Assembly: GCA_003161555.1 (NCBI GenBank)
Contig: PMOG01000264.1
Location: 1-41,129 of the forward strand
Source of the DNA: Vulcanimicrobiota bacterium
GTDB lineage: Bacteria; Vulcanimicrobiota; Vulcanimicrobiia; Vulcanimicrobiales; Vulcanimicrobiaceae
Reading direction: 5' to 3'
Length of the DNA stretch: 41,129 nucleotides
Below are positions 33,093 through 40,228 of this stretch, one piece after another. The first letter of the stretch is position 1. The number at the start of each line of letters is the position of its first letter. The position numbers and the translations under genes are program-made. The notes under the pieces are model-generated. The model was not told the DNA's origin and did no database searches. It saw only the letters and a list, made by a program, of their open reading frames with translations.

Positions 33093-33479
33093 CTACCGCG
33101 AAGGGCAGCAGATGGTGACGGCGCCGCCCTTGATCGTCGTTTGGGCGCCTTCCACGTCGGTCACTCCGGCGGAGATCAACGATAATCCGCCACCGCTTTC
33201 GACCTTCGCCGGGCCTCCGGAAACCAGCTGCATCGAAGCGCCTGCCTTGATGGCGACGCTCGTCCCGGTGATGCTGATGTTCGAACCCGCGATGGTCACG
33301 TTGCCGCCGGCATCGACCTTAACGACGCGGATCAGGCTCGTCAGCACGGGATCATATTGAACCGGGGTCGGGTTGGCGGCCAGGGCGGGACGTCCGGCCA
33401 CGATCGCGCCGGTCAACCCGCCGCCGAAGCCGGCGGCGACGACGCTGGCGAGCCAGAGACCCTTGGTGGAAGCATTCAT
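33093..33479 (-). CDS. Exported small protein with spike-like beta-helix repeats
   Basis: A 128-residue protein. The N-terminus has a hydrophobic signal or anchor (WLASVVAAGFGGGLTGAIVAG). From about residue 50 on, short beta-strand repeats alternate: GGNVTIAGSNISITGTSVAI, KAGASMQLVSG, KVESGGGLSLISAG, TIKGGAVTI. This pattern resembles the needle of Gp5/VgrG (DUF2345-type) proteins, though no type VI genes are present. It ends CCPSR. Its ATG overlaps the dioxygenase stop (ATGA), so it is translationally coupled to that enzyme. Function unknown. Confidence 0.7.
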   Translation of the reverse strand: MNASTKGLWLASVVAAGFGGGLTGAIVAGRPALAANPTPVQYDPVLTSLIRVVKVDAGGNVTIAGSNISITGTSVAIKAGASMQLVSGGPAKVESGGGLSLISAGVTDVEGAQTTIKGGAVTICCPSR

Positions 33480-34375
33480 GACGGCAACCTCTTTCTTGCG
33501 GCGCTCTCGCCGCGGGGAACCTCGGACAGCAGAAAATCGCGCTCCAACGTTGCGCGGCCGGTCACTTCGTCGCGGGGAAACGCTTCGATGAGCGACGCGC
33601 GTACGCCGAACACGGCGTCGGACGACAAATAAGGATCGCCGGCGGCATAGATCGCGGTGGTCAGCGGCACAAAGCCCTCGGCGCTGATACGAAAGTGCAG
33701 GTGGGCCGGGCGAAACGTGTGCCTTCCCAACCGCTGGAGCAGCGCGCCCACGGGGCCGTCGGTCGGAATCGAATAGCTTTGCGGAAGCACGGTGCGAAGC
33801 GCGAAGCCGCCGTCGGGCGCCGTCCGGATCCGTCCGCGGCAGTCGATGGGATGGCTGTCATGTTGCGAATCGTACAGGCCTTCGCCGTCGGTACCCCAGA
33901 TGTCCACGACCGCGCCCCCGATCCCAACCCCTCGGTTGTCGCGAACGCGGCCGCGCACGTCGAGGGGCACGCCGTTCCCGGACGCGGCGATGCTCTCGCC
34001 TTGCGCGATCTCCGGCGGGTTCTCGGTGTAAAACGGTCCCAGCACGGAGGATTCGGTCGCGTCGCCTTTCGCGCGATGCGCGATCTCATCGACCAGCGAG
34101 GTCACCCCGAGCGTGTCGGAGAGTAGCATGAACTCCTGCCGGTAGTCATCGCACATGTGCCCCGTTGCGGTGAGGAATTGGATTCCCGCCAGCCACTCTT
34201 CCGGCGTGAGGTCGACCTCGTCGACGAACGCGTGCAGATGGCGCACCAGGCACCGGAACACGCTGCGCAAGCGCGCGTCGTCGCACGCGGATGCGCTCGC
34301 GATCGCCTTCGCGGTCACGCTCGAGGGCTCAGTGACGGAGTTACCTCCGGTCTCTCCGGAGGGACGGATCGGCAT
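33476..34375 (-). CDS. Intradiol ring-cleavage dioxygenase (catechol/hydroxyquinol type)
   Basis: A 299-residue Fe(III) dioxygenase that opens catechol-like rings between the two hydroxyls. It has the N-terminal dimerisation domain (TATGHMCDDYRQEFMLLSD) and then the catalytic barrel. Iron ligands are Y168 (GLYDSQ), Y201 (SYSIPTDGP), H225 and H227 (RPAHLHFRI). The size and the N-terminal domain fit the hydroxyquinol/catechol 1,2-dioxygenase branch rather than protocatechuate 3,4-dioxygenase. The ATG at 34375 lacks a Shine-Dalgarno; the longer frame to 34702 is not supported. A TATAGT-like -10 lies about 40 bases upstream. No muconate-processing genes adjoin. Confidence 0.9.
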   Translation of the reverse strand: MPIRPSGETGGNSVTEPSSVTAKAIASASACDDARLRSVFRCLVRHLHAFVDEVDLTPEEWLAGIQFLTATGHMCDDYRQEFMLLSDTLGVTSLVDEIAHRAKGDATESSVLGPFYTENPPEIAQGESIAASGNGVPLDVRGRVRDNRGVGIGGAVVDIWGTDGEGLYDSQHDSHPIDCRGRIRTAPDGGFALRTVLPQSYSIPTDGPVGALLQRLGRHTFRPAHLHFRISAEGFVPLTTAIYAAGDPYLSSDAVFGVRASLIEAFPRDEVTGRATLERDFLLSEVPRGESAARKRLPS

Positions 34376-34505
34376 GCGGAGACGCTCTGTTTCGACGCAG
34401 TTGAGGTACGGCCGACTATACCGCGCACAAACGCGACTCCCTTGCGCGCCGTCGCTCCTCTTAGATGCAGGGACGCTTCGGGGCGATGCAAACCTGTGCA
34501 CCCTC

Positions 34506-35111
34506 GTGCCGCTGCAGAATCGGGTCACCCCGTTTGGTGAATTGGTTGCCGTGCCCGGTCGCGGACTGATGATGGGAAATCGCGGCGTGCTGCACGACGA
34601 CGCTCGCCGGATCGTGCGGCCGTGGCAGCTTCGGCGCTGGATCGCCTGCGTCACCGGGTTCCGCGGACGGCACCGCGAGGTGATGCAGCCGCGCCGGTAC
34701 ACCGAGCTGTTCTTTCTCGACGAGGCGACGGCTCTGTCCGCCGGTCACCGCCCGTGCGCGGAATGCCGGTCCGCCGACTACAAGCGCTTTCGGGACCTGT
34801 GGATTTCCGTTCGCGGGGAGCCGGCGAACGCCGATTCGATGGACCGCGTGCTGCACACCGAGCGTCTCGACGGCAAGCAGAAGCGAACGTACCGCGCGCA
34901 GATTGCGACGCTTCCGGACGGTACCTACGTCGTTGTCGGCGACGTCGCGCATCTGCTCTGGCACCAGCAACTCTACGCCTGGAGCGATAGCGGCTACGGA
35001 AAGCCCCGCCCGCTGCGGCCCCCAGGCGAAATCGACGTCCTCACCCCACCGTCGATCGTTGCCCTGCTGCGAGCCGGCCTCCCGGTGTCGGTCCACCCGA
35101 CTGCCGGCTGA
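34506..35111 (+). CDS. Conserved protein of unknown function with a CxxC motif
   Basis: About 201 residues from the GTG at 34506, where the conserved start PLQNRVTPFGELVAVPGRG begins. I recognise it as a widespread but uncharacterised family. Recurrent segments are GLMMGNRGVLHDD, RYTELFFLDEATALSAGHRP and CAECR, then a C-terminal part with LWHQQLYAWSDSGYG. The Cys pair after GHRP and the His residues suggest metal binding. A frame opening at 34374 would add about 44 residues unlike the family. The gap 34376-34505 therefore serves both this gene and the dioxygenase. Confidence 0.8.
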   Translation: MPLQNRVTPFGELVAVPGRGLMMGNRGVLHDDARRIVRPWQLRRWIACVTGFRGRHREVMQPRRYTELFFLDEATALSAGHRPCAECRSADYKRFRDLWISVRGEPANADSMDRVLHTERLDGKQKRTYRAQIATLPDGTYVVVGDVAHLLWHQQLYAWSDSGYGKPRPLRPPGEIDVLTPPSIVALLRAGLPVSVHPTAG

Positions 35112-35154
35112 CGCGTTACGGGAAATCGGTAGGGTGCCGTCGGAGAGCGGCTTC

Positions 35155-35937
35155 ATGATACGACCCCGCTTTCTGCTTGGGACGCTGGCCGCGTTGGCTG
35201 CCGCGGGACGTCCCGTTTCGGCAGCCGAAACGCATACGATGACGCCCGACGAACTGAGCCTCGCAAATCGCATCCTCGCGCACGAAAACGTCGTCGATGG
35301 GTTCGGCCACGTAAGCGTGCGCGACCCGCACGACGCGGCACGCTATCTGCTGGCGCGCAGCATGGCGCCCGCGCTCGTGACGAGCGCCGACATCCTTACC
35401 TACAGCATTGCCACCGATGAGCCGTTCGATCCACAGGGCCGCGTCAGCTATCTCGAGCGCTTCATTCACGGCGGAATCTATCGCGCGCGGCCCGACGTCA
35501 ACTCGATCGTGCACAGTCACACCCAGAGCGTCATTCCGTTCGGCGTGTCGCAAGTTCCACTGCGGCCAATTTTCCACATGGCGGCGTTCCTCGGCGGCGG
35601 CAACGTGCCGATCTTCGAGATTCGCGAGGTCGCCGGTGACGCCACGAACCTGCTGGTTAGTTCACAACCGCTGGGAGACGCGCTCGCCCGAACGCTTGGT
35701 GCGGCGAACGTCGCGCTGATGCGGGGGCACGGTATGGTGGCCGTCGCGGGAACGCTGCACGAAGCAGTCTTCCGCGCATACTACACCGGACGCGACGCCG
35801 AGATCGAGAGCGAAGCGCTGCGGCTCGGAAACCCGACCTTCCTCAGTCCCGGCGAAGCGAAGGCGGCCGCAGCGACGCAGGGGGGCCTCGTCGACCGCAG
35901 CTGGGCGCTTTGGAAGACCAACGTCACGCCGAACTGA
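35155..35937 (+). CDS. Class II aldolase/adducin-family protein with a signal peptide
   Basis: A 260-residue protein. The core is a class II aldolase domain with the catalytic Glu at E101 (LERFIHGGIYRARPDVN) and metal ligands H120, H122 (IVHSHTQ) and H192 (RGHGMVAV). What is unusual is the N-terminus: basic residues and a hydrophobic stretch ending RPVSAAET form a convincing Sec signal, whereas most relatives are cytoplasmic. It may act on sugar phosphate-like or hydroxy-ketone substrates outside the cytoplasm. It overlaps the convergent HAD gene by 14 bases. Confidence 0.87.
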   Translation: MIRPRFLLGTLAALAAAGRPVSAAETHTMTPDELSLANRILAHENVVDGFGHVSVRDPHDAARYLLARSMAPALVTSADILTYSIATDEPFDPQGRVSYLERFIHGGIYRARPDVNSIVHSHTQSVIPFGVSQVPLRPIFHMAAFLGGGNVPIFEIREVAGDATNLLVSSQPLGDALARTLGAANVALMRGHGMVAVAGTLHEAVFRAYYTGRDAEIESEALRLGNPTFLSPGEAKAAAATQGGLVDRSWALWKTNVTPN

Positions 35938-36610
35938 ACGACAATGCGTCGACGATCGCAGGCAGGCCGCGCAGATCTCGCAGCACCCATTCGGGCGTCG
36001 GGCCGAACGTCTCCGCCGGCACACCGCCGCGGTTACACCACGCGACGCGCATACCGAACAGCGCGGCGCCGGTCGCATCCCAGCCGTTTGAGGATACGAA
36101 CACGACGTGCTCGGCCGGCATATGATAGTGCGCGGTAACGAGTTCATAGACGCGGCGATCCGGTTTGAACACGCCTGCCGACTCGACGCTCAGCGTCGCG
36201 TCCAGAAGGTCGGCAATCCCGGCGTGCGCGATCGCCGCTTTCGCCGTTGACGGGGTCCCATTGGTAAGGACGGCGCAGCGCACGCCGCGTTCGCGCAGGT
36301 CGCGCAGCGTCGAGACGACGTCATCGTACGCACGAACGTTCTCCCATGCCGCGACCAGCCATTTTCGTTTCTGCTCATCCAGCGCGACACCATGCTTCTC
36401 GGCCGCGTACCGAAGCCCGTAATCGGTCATGGCGTCAAAGTCCTCGTGAACGCTCATGATCGCGCTCGCAAACGCATAGCCGATCTGTTTCTCGCGCCAG
36501 GTGGCGACGAATGCATCCGGCTCGCTGACGAGGGGAGCGGCGGCATCGCGCAGCGACGCAATATTCAGCAAGGTCCCGAAGAGATCGAACACGACCACGG
36601 CGGGTTTCAT
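35924..36610 (-). CDS. Haloacid dehalogenase type II-like hydrolase (HAD superfamily)
   Basis: A 228-residue HAD protein close to L-2-haloacid dehalogenases. The nucleophile is D9 in FDLFGTLLN. The later motifs are LTNGTP, the Lys in AGVFKPDRRVYEL and SSNGWDATGA, where the SxNxWD pattern is characteristic of the dehalogenase branch. It may dehalogenate 2-haloacids or act on a phosphorylated or glycolate-like compound. The C-terminus overlaps the convergent aldolase gene. Confidence 0.87.
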   Translation of the reverse strand: MKPAVVVFDLFGTLLNIASLRDAAAPLVSEPDAFVATWREKQIGYAFASAIMSVHEDFDAMTDYGLRYAAEKHGVALDEQKRKWLVAAWENVRAYDDVVSTLRDLRERGVRCAVLTNGTPSTAKAAIAHAGIADLLDATLSVESAGVFKPDRRVYELVTAHYHMPAEHVVFVSSNGWDATGAALFGMRVAWCNRGGVPAETFGPTPEWVLRDLRGLPAIVDALSFSSA

Positions 36611-36714
36611 CCTTCGCCCTTCGGCCCTTCATTGCGGCGCACCCGGCCCCGACCGGCGCCCGCTCCCAGCCGCAGTTGAACACTCTGGGGCCAAGCGCTG
36701 GTTACAGATGATGT

Positions 36715-38070
36715 ATGGCCGATCGGCGTACCCGGGTCGAGCGCGCGCTCGAAGCGCTATCCGCACTTCAGGTCGGGGACCCCGGCGCACGAGAACACGT
36801 GCGCACGATTTGCGCGTTCGCAACGGCGCCCGTCGCCGACGATACCCTGTGGCTGCTTCACCGACTCGATGACTTAGGCGTCGACGAATCGCGGATCGCG
36901 CTCGAGATCGATCGCCTAACCAATGCGACCGGAGGCGACAGGAGGCATGCGTTTGGGCTGCTTCGGGATGCTCTCGAACCGCGGCGTTCGGCGGTGCTGC
37001 GGCACCTTACGACCGCGCCCGGCGACTTGCGTATCGTCGTCGACCTGCGCGCAGCGTTGCTGAGTTCCCTCGCCCAGGGCGAAAACGCAGACCTGACGCC
37101 GCTGGGCGATGACCTTCGGTCGTTCCTCGCGACACGCGTCGAGGTCGGTTCGCTCGAACTTCGTCGCTTGACGTGGCGAGACTCAGCCGCGCTTTTGGAA
37201 CGGCTGGCGAACCTCGAAGCGGTTCACGCTGTGCGCGGCTGGTTCGATCTGAAAGACCGGCTGGACGACGACCGCCGCTGCTATGCATTCTTTCACCCCG
37301 CGTTACCCGATACGCCGCTCGTCTTTATCGAGGTCGCGCTCACTGCGGAGACGCCGTCGTCCATCCGCGCCATTCTCAACCGCGACGCAGCCCCCGGCAA
37401 TGCCGCGATCGCGCGTAGTGCGACCTTCTACTCGATCTCGAATTGCGAACCGGGTCTGAGCGGGATTCCATTCGGAAACGCACTCATCAAGCGTGCCACG
37501 GACGCACTCCGCGCGGAACTTCCGCAGCTGCGGGTTTTTGCGACCCTCTCGCCGATCCCAGGCTTTGCTCAGTGGGTGCACGCCCTGCGCGAAAAGATCG
37601 ACCCCTCGGTACGCGAGAGGCTTGCGGTGCCGGGCTGGCATCGCGATGCGGCTACCGCAGGGTTCCTGCTCGAGCCGTTGCTGCGACTCGCTGCGCGCTA
37701 TTTGCTCGAAGTGAAACGCACGGACGGCGCCCCGCTCGATCCCGTAGCGCGTTTTCATCTCGGCAACGGCGCCACCGTCGAGCGTCTCGACTGGCTTGCC
37801 GACCCAACGCCGCGCGGGCTGGCCAACTCGTTCGGCGTGATGGTCAATTATCGATACGCAGTCGAACGGCTCGCGAATAACCAACTCGCGTATGCACGCG
37901 CCTTCGCCGTCGATGCGGCACCCGTGGTCCGTGCGCTTGCAGCCGCCGAAACCACGCCCATCGGCGAAACGCGGCCGCAAGCACGGCGGCGCCGTTCGAT
38001 ATGGACGGCGATTCCGGACGTCGGTTCATGGGCACTGCGGCTTCTCGGGCGCCCTTCGTCGAATGTCTGA
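36715..38070 (+). CDS. Malonyl-CoA decarboxylase
   Basis: A 451-residue enzyme that converts malonyl-CoA to acetyl-CoA and CO2. The N-terminal helical domain precedes a GNAT-like catalytic domain. The family signatures are ISNCEPGLSGIPFGNALIKR, LSPIPGF (about 278-284), FHLGNGA (347-353) with the catalytic His, and GVMVNYRY. No malonyl-CoA synthetase or dicarboxylate carrier gene adjoins. The ATG at 36715 is used; another ATG four bases upstream is out of frame. It runs into a 308-base gap. Confidence 0.93.
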   Translation: MADRRTRVERALEALSALQVGDPGAREHVRTICAFATAPVADDTLWLLHRLDDLGVDESRIALEIDRLTNATGGDRRHAFGLLRDALEPRRSAVLRHLTTAPGDLRIVVDLRAALLSSLAQGENADLTPLGDDLRSFLATRVEVGSLELRRLTWRDSAALLERLANLEAVHAVRGWFDLKDRLDDDRRCYAFFHPALPDTPLVFIEVALTAETPSSIRAILNRDAAPGNAAIARSATFYSISNCEPGLSGIPFGNALIKRATDALRAELPQLRVFATLSPIPGFAQWVHALREKIDPSVRERLAVPGWHRDAATAGFLLEPLLRLAARYLLEVKRTDGAPLDPVARFHLGNGATVERLDWLADPTPRGLANSFGVMVNYRYAVERLANNQLAYARAFAVDAAPVVRALAAAETTPIGETRPQARRRRSIWTAIPDVGSWALRLLGRPSSNV

Positions 38071-38166
38071 GCCGCCGCAGCGCGGCGGAACCGAACACGC
38101 TCCTCGGCGCGCGAAGACGCTGCGCTTTTCGAGGGGGACGATATCCCGCGCCCCGGCGGTTCCCGC

Positions 38167-38313
38167 ATGACGCCGTCGCGGACCGCAAAGCTCTGGCAGC
38201 GGAGCTCGCCGACGGAAGTCCTCGCCGAAGCGATCCGCGCGCTCGAGCACTCAAATCGCTTGATCGCCGCCGAGGTGCACTCGCTCTCGGAACGACTGCC
38301 CAACTCACCCTAG
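38167..38313 (+). CDS. Possible 48-residue protein in the gap after malonyl-CoA decarboxylase
   Basis: The 38071-38378 gap contains a frame from the ATG at 38167 to the TAG at 38313. It gives a 48-residue peptide with an amphipathic helix (EVLAEAIRALEHSNRLIAAE). No Shine-Dalgarno is visible and the upstream sequence is GC-rich with no promoter. It might be a small cytoplasmic protein or chance; homologs would decide. Confidence 0.25.
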   Translation: MTPSRTAKLWQRSSPTEVLAEAIRALEHSNRLIAAEVHSLSERLPNSP

Positions 38314-38378
38314 CCGCGAGCGCGTTTTCCGGGTACAGGCTTCATGATCTCTTCACGAAGTCTGGGAAGGTTGCCGGC

Positions 38379-38804
38379 ATGGCCGTGCTCACCGACCGCG
38401 CCACACGGCGCGAACAACGTTTTGTCCTTACCTCGGCGGTCGTCGTCGCGGTGGCAGCCGTCATCCTGAGTGTGGCCGCCATCGTCGGCGTCTACGATCT
38501 GCACCTGATGACCGTCCAACTGGACACCGTCGGGCAACGGCTTGGCACGCTCGACGAGATGAACCGCAAGCTCGACGGGGTGACGAAGATGGAGGCGCGC
38601 CTCGATTCGGCCGACGGGCGATTGATTGCGATGGAAACCATTCTCGAGCGCACCAACGGCAAGCTCGACAGCATGGACGCGCAGCTGCGCGGACTCACGG
38701 GCGATATGCGGGGACTGGACGCCGACCTGCGCAGTATGCGAAACGATGTCCACACCGTCGCGCACAAGATCGACGGCTCGTTCCTGTTTCGCTCGGTAAA
38801 GTAG
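38379..38804 (+). CDS. Single-pass membrane protein with a coiled-coil tail
   Basis: A 141-residue protein starting at the ATG at 38379 with a GGAAGG upstream. One transmembrane helix (FVLTSAVVVAVAAVILSVAA) is followed by a long heptad-like helix with repeated DSADGRL, LDSMDAQLRGL and MRGLDADL blocks. It is likely anchored with the coiled coil outside or inside the membrane; topology is not certain. No family is recognised. Nearby are two tiny exported peptides on the same strand. Confidence 0.7.
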   Translation: MAVLTDRATRREQRFVLTSAVVVAVAAVILSVAAIVGVYDLHLMTVQLDTVGQRLGTLDEMNRKLDGVTKMEARLDSADGRLIAMETILERTNGKLDSMDAQLRGLTGDMRGLDADLRSMRNDVHTVAHKIDGSFLFRSVK

Positions 38805-38889
38805 GGCGCGACCAGGGGCTCTCAACGAGCGAACCGGTCGGTTCTCCGGCGGCGTATCCCCTGCGGTGCACCGTTTCAGGAGAATGTTC

Positions 38890-39099
38890 GTGAAGTCACT
38901 CATCCAAGCAGCTACCGCGTGTGCGACGTTGACCACACTCGGAGCACAAGTTCCCGCGCTCGGCGTGCAAGCGAATCCGCACATCGAGCGCACGTTCCAC
39001 CCCGACTTCTCCCACGCGCTATCCGTCGATCAGATGGTGCACGCGTGGCAGGCCGAGCTGGATCGCATCAACCCGCCGATCGTCACGGGTGGGGGTTAA
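38890..39099 (+). CDS. Small exported protein of unknown function
   Basis: A 69-residue protein starting at the GTG at 38890, seven bases after AGGAG; the in-frame ATG at 38884 is too close to that site. A weak signal-like N-terminus (SLIQAATACATLTTLGAQV) ends near LGVQA, and the mature part FHPDFSHALSVDQMVHAWQA is short and His-rich. It is followed four bases later by another small exported protein. Confidence 0.6.
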   Translation: MKSLIQAATACATLTTLGAQVPALGVQANPHIERTFHPDFSHALSVDQMVHAWQAELDRINPPIVTGGG

Positions 39100-39103
39100 A
39101 GAA

Positions 39104-39355
39104 ATGCTCCCCTTCTTCGGTATGTCGGCAATCGTGATCGCCGCGCTCATGGCCCCTTCCGCGCCGGCCCCGGCCGACGCCGTGAATGCCGCGCCGGTAC
39201 CCGTACCGGTCGCCGCCGTTGCGCCGGCGGAACAGCGCCGCGTGGATCAACAGGCCGTCACCATCAAACGGCCGGCTACGGTAAGCGAGGACCCGCGCCA
39301 GCAGCAGTTGGACTTGCGCTTCGTCTTCCCGGCGCTCAGCGGCGACGGCGGCTAG
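39104..39355 (+). CDS. Small exported Ala/Pro-rich protein of unknown function
   Basis: An 83-residue protein from the ATG at 39104, preceded by a GGGGG run. The N-terminus (FFGMSAIVIAALMAPSAPAPA) is a signal peptide or anchor. An Ala/Pro/Val-rich segment (APVPVPVAAVAPAEQ) and a charged tail follow. A GTG at 39089 would overlap the previous gene. It is probably in one transcript with it. A 13-bp hairpin lies 12 bases after the stop. Confidence 0.6.
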   Translation: MLPFFGMSAIVIAALMAPSAPAPADAVNAAPVPVPVAAVAPAEQRRVDQQAVTIKRPATVSEDPRQQQLDLRFVFPALSGDGG

Positions 39356-39367
39356 GGCCCCGCGTGA

Positions 39368-39397
39368 TCTTCGGCGCGGCTCAGGCCGCGCCGAAGA
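39368..39397 (+). terminator. 13-bp perfect hairpin, probable terminator-like structure
   Basis: TCTTCGGCGCGGC pairs perfectly with GCCGCGCCGAAGA around the loop TCAG. It follows the small exported gene and precedes the hydratase-like gene by 52 bases. No T-run follows, so it may act with Rho or stabilise the 3' end instead of being a classic intrinsic terminator. Confidence 0.45.
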
Positions 39398-39449
39398 CGC
39401 ACACCGCAGGAAGCGGATCGCAGCTGCGCGTGGAACGCGCACCAATGCG

Positions 39450-40214
39450 ATGGCTTTGACCGTGGCGGAACAATTGGACCAAGCGCGGGCACAAGCGTCC
39501 GCCATCGATGTACCGGCGGCATTGCGAAACTTGTCGCTGAGCGATGCCTACGACGTGCAGGACCACCTGGTCGCACGTCGGTTAGCTGCGGGTGCGCGCC
39601 AATCGGGTTGGAAACTCGGGATCACGAGCCCGATCAAACAGCGCGTGATGGGCATTACCCATCCGCTTTTCGGCCGAACCTTCGTCGAGGGTGAATACCC
39701 CACGTGTCGGGTCGTCGCGCATGCCGGATTCATCGCGCCCCGCACCGAGCCGGAGTTGGCCTTTGGGTTGGCATCGACGATCGACGCGTCGATGGAGACG
39801 GACGCGCTTCTGGCAGCGATCGCCTTCATCGCGCCGGCGCTCGAGATCACCGATAGCCGGTATCGCGGCGGAAACCGCACGGCGGTTGAACTCGTCGCCG
39901 ACAACACGTCCTCGTCCGCGTACGTGATCGGCCCGCGGACCCGACCGCATGACGCGGGCTTCTTCGGCGCGCTCACGACCGAACTGCTCCGTAACGGCAG
40001 CGTCGTTGCGTCCGCGTCGACCGCGGACGTTCTGGGAGATCCGCTCAACGCGCTCAAGGCACTGGCCGCGCACCTCGCCTGGCGCGGACTGCGCGCCGAG
40101 CAGGGCGAGATCGTGCTGAGCGGCGCGATCACCGATGCGATACCCGTGTCCGACGGCGACATCGTCGAAGCGCGCATCGCCGGTCTGGGTGCCGCGACCG
40201 TGGAGTTCGCCTAG
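39450..40214 (+). CDS. 2-keto-4-pentenoate hydratase / 2-oxohept-3-ene-1,7-dioate hydratase-family protein
   Basis: A 254-residue member of the FAH-superfamily branch of hydratases and 4-oxalocrotonate decarboxylases from meta-cleavage pathways. Recognisable parts are GWKLGITSPIKQRVMGITHP, PRTEPELAFGLAST with the metal-binding Glu pair, ALEITDSRY and LAWRGLRAEQGEIVLSGAI. The substrate is a 2-oxo acid with a C=C bond, or its decarboxylation analogue. It stands alone here; its pathway partners are outside the window. The ATG at 39450 lacks a clear Shine-Dalgarno. Confidence 0.9.
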   Translation: MALTVAEQLDQARAQASAIDVPAALRNLSLSDAYDVQDHLVARRLAAGARQSGWKLGITSPIKQRVMGITHPLFGRTFVEGEYPTCRVVAHAGFIAPRTEPELAFGLASTIDASMETDALLAAIAFIAPALEITDSRYRGGNRTAVELVADNTSSSAYVIGPRTRPHDAGFFGALTTELLRNGSVVASASTADVLGDPLNALKALAAHLAWRGLRAEQGEIVLSGAITDAIPVSDGDIVEARIAGLGAATVEFA

Positions 40215-40228
40215 CGCCGAACGGTCAG

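Noticed and set aside
32924-33118. Possible 64-residue plus-strand peptide
   Set aside because: No ribosome site, GTG start, and it runs antisense into the spike-like gene.
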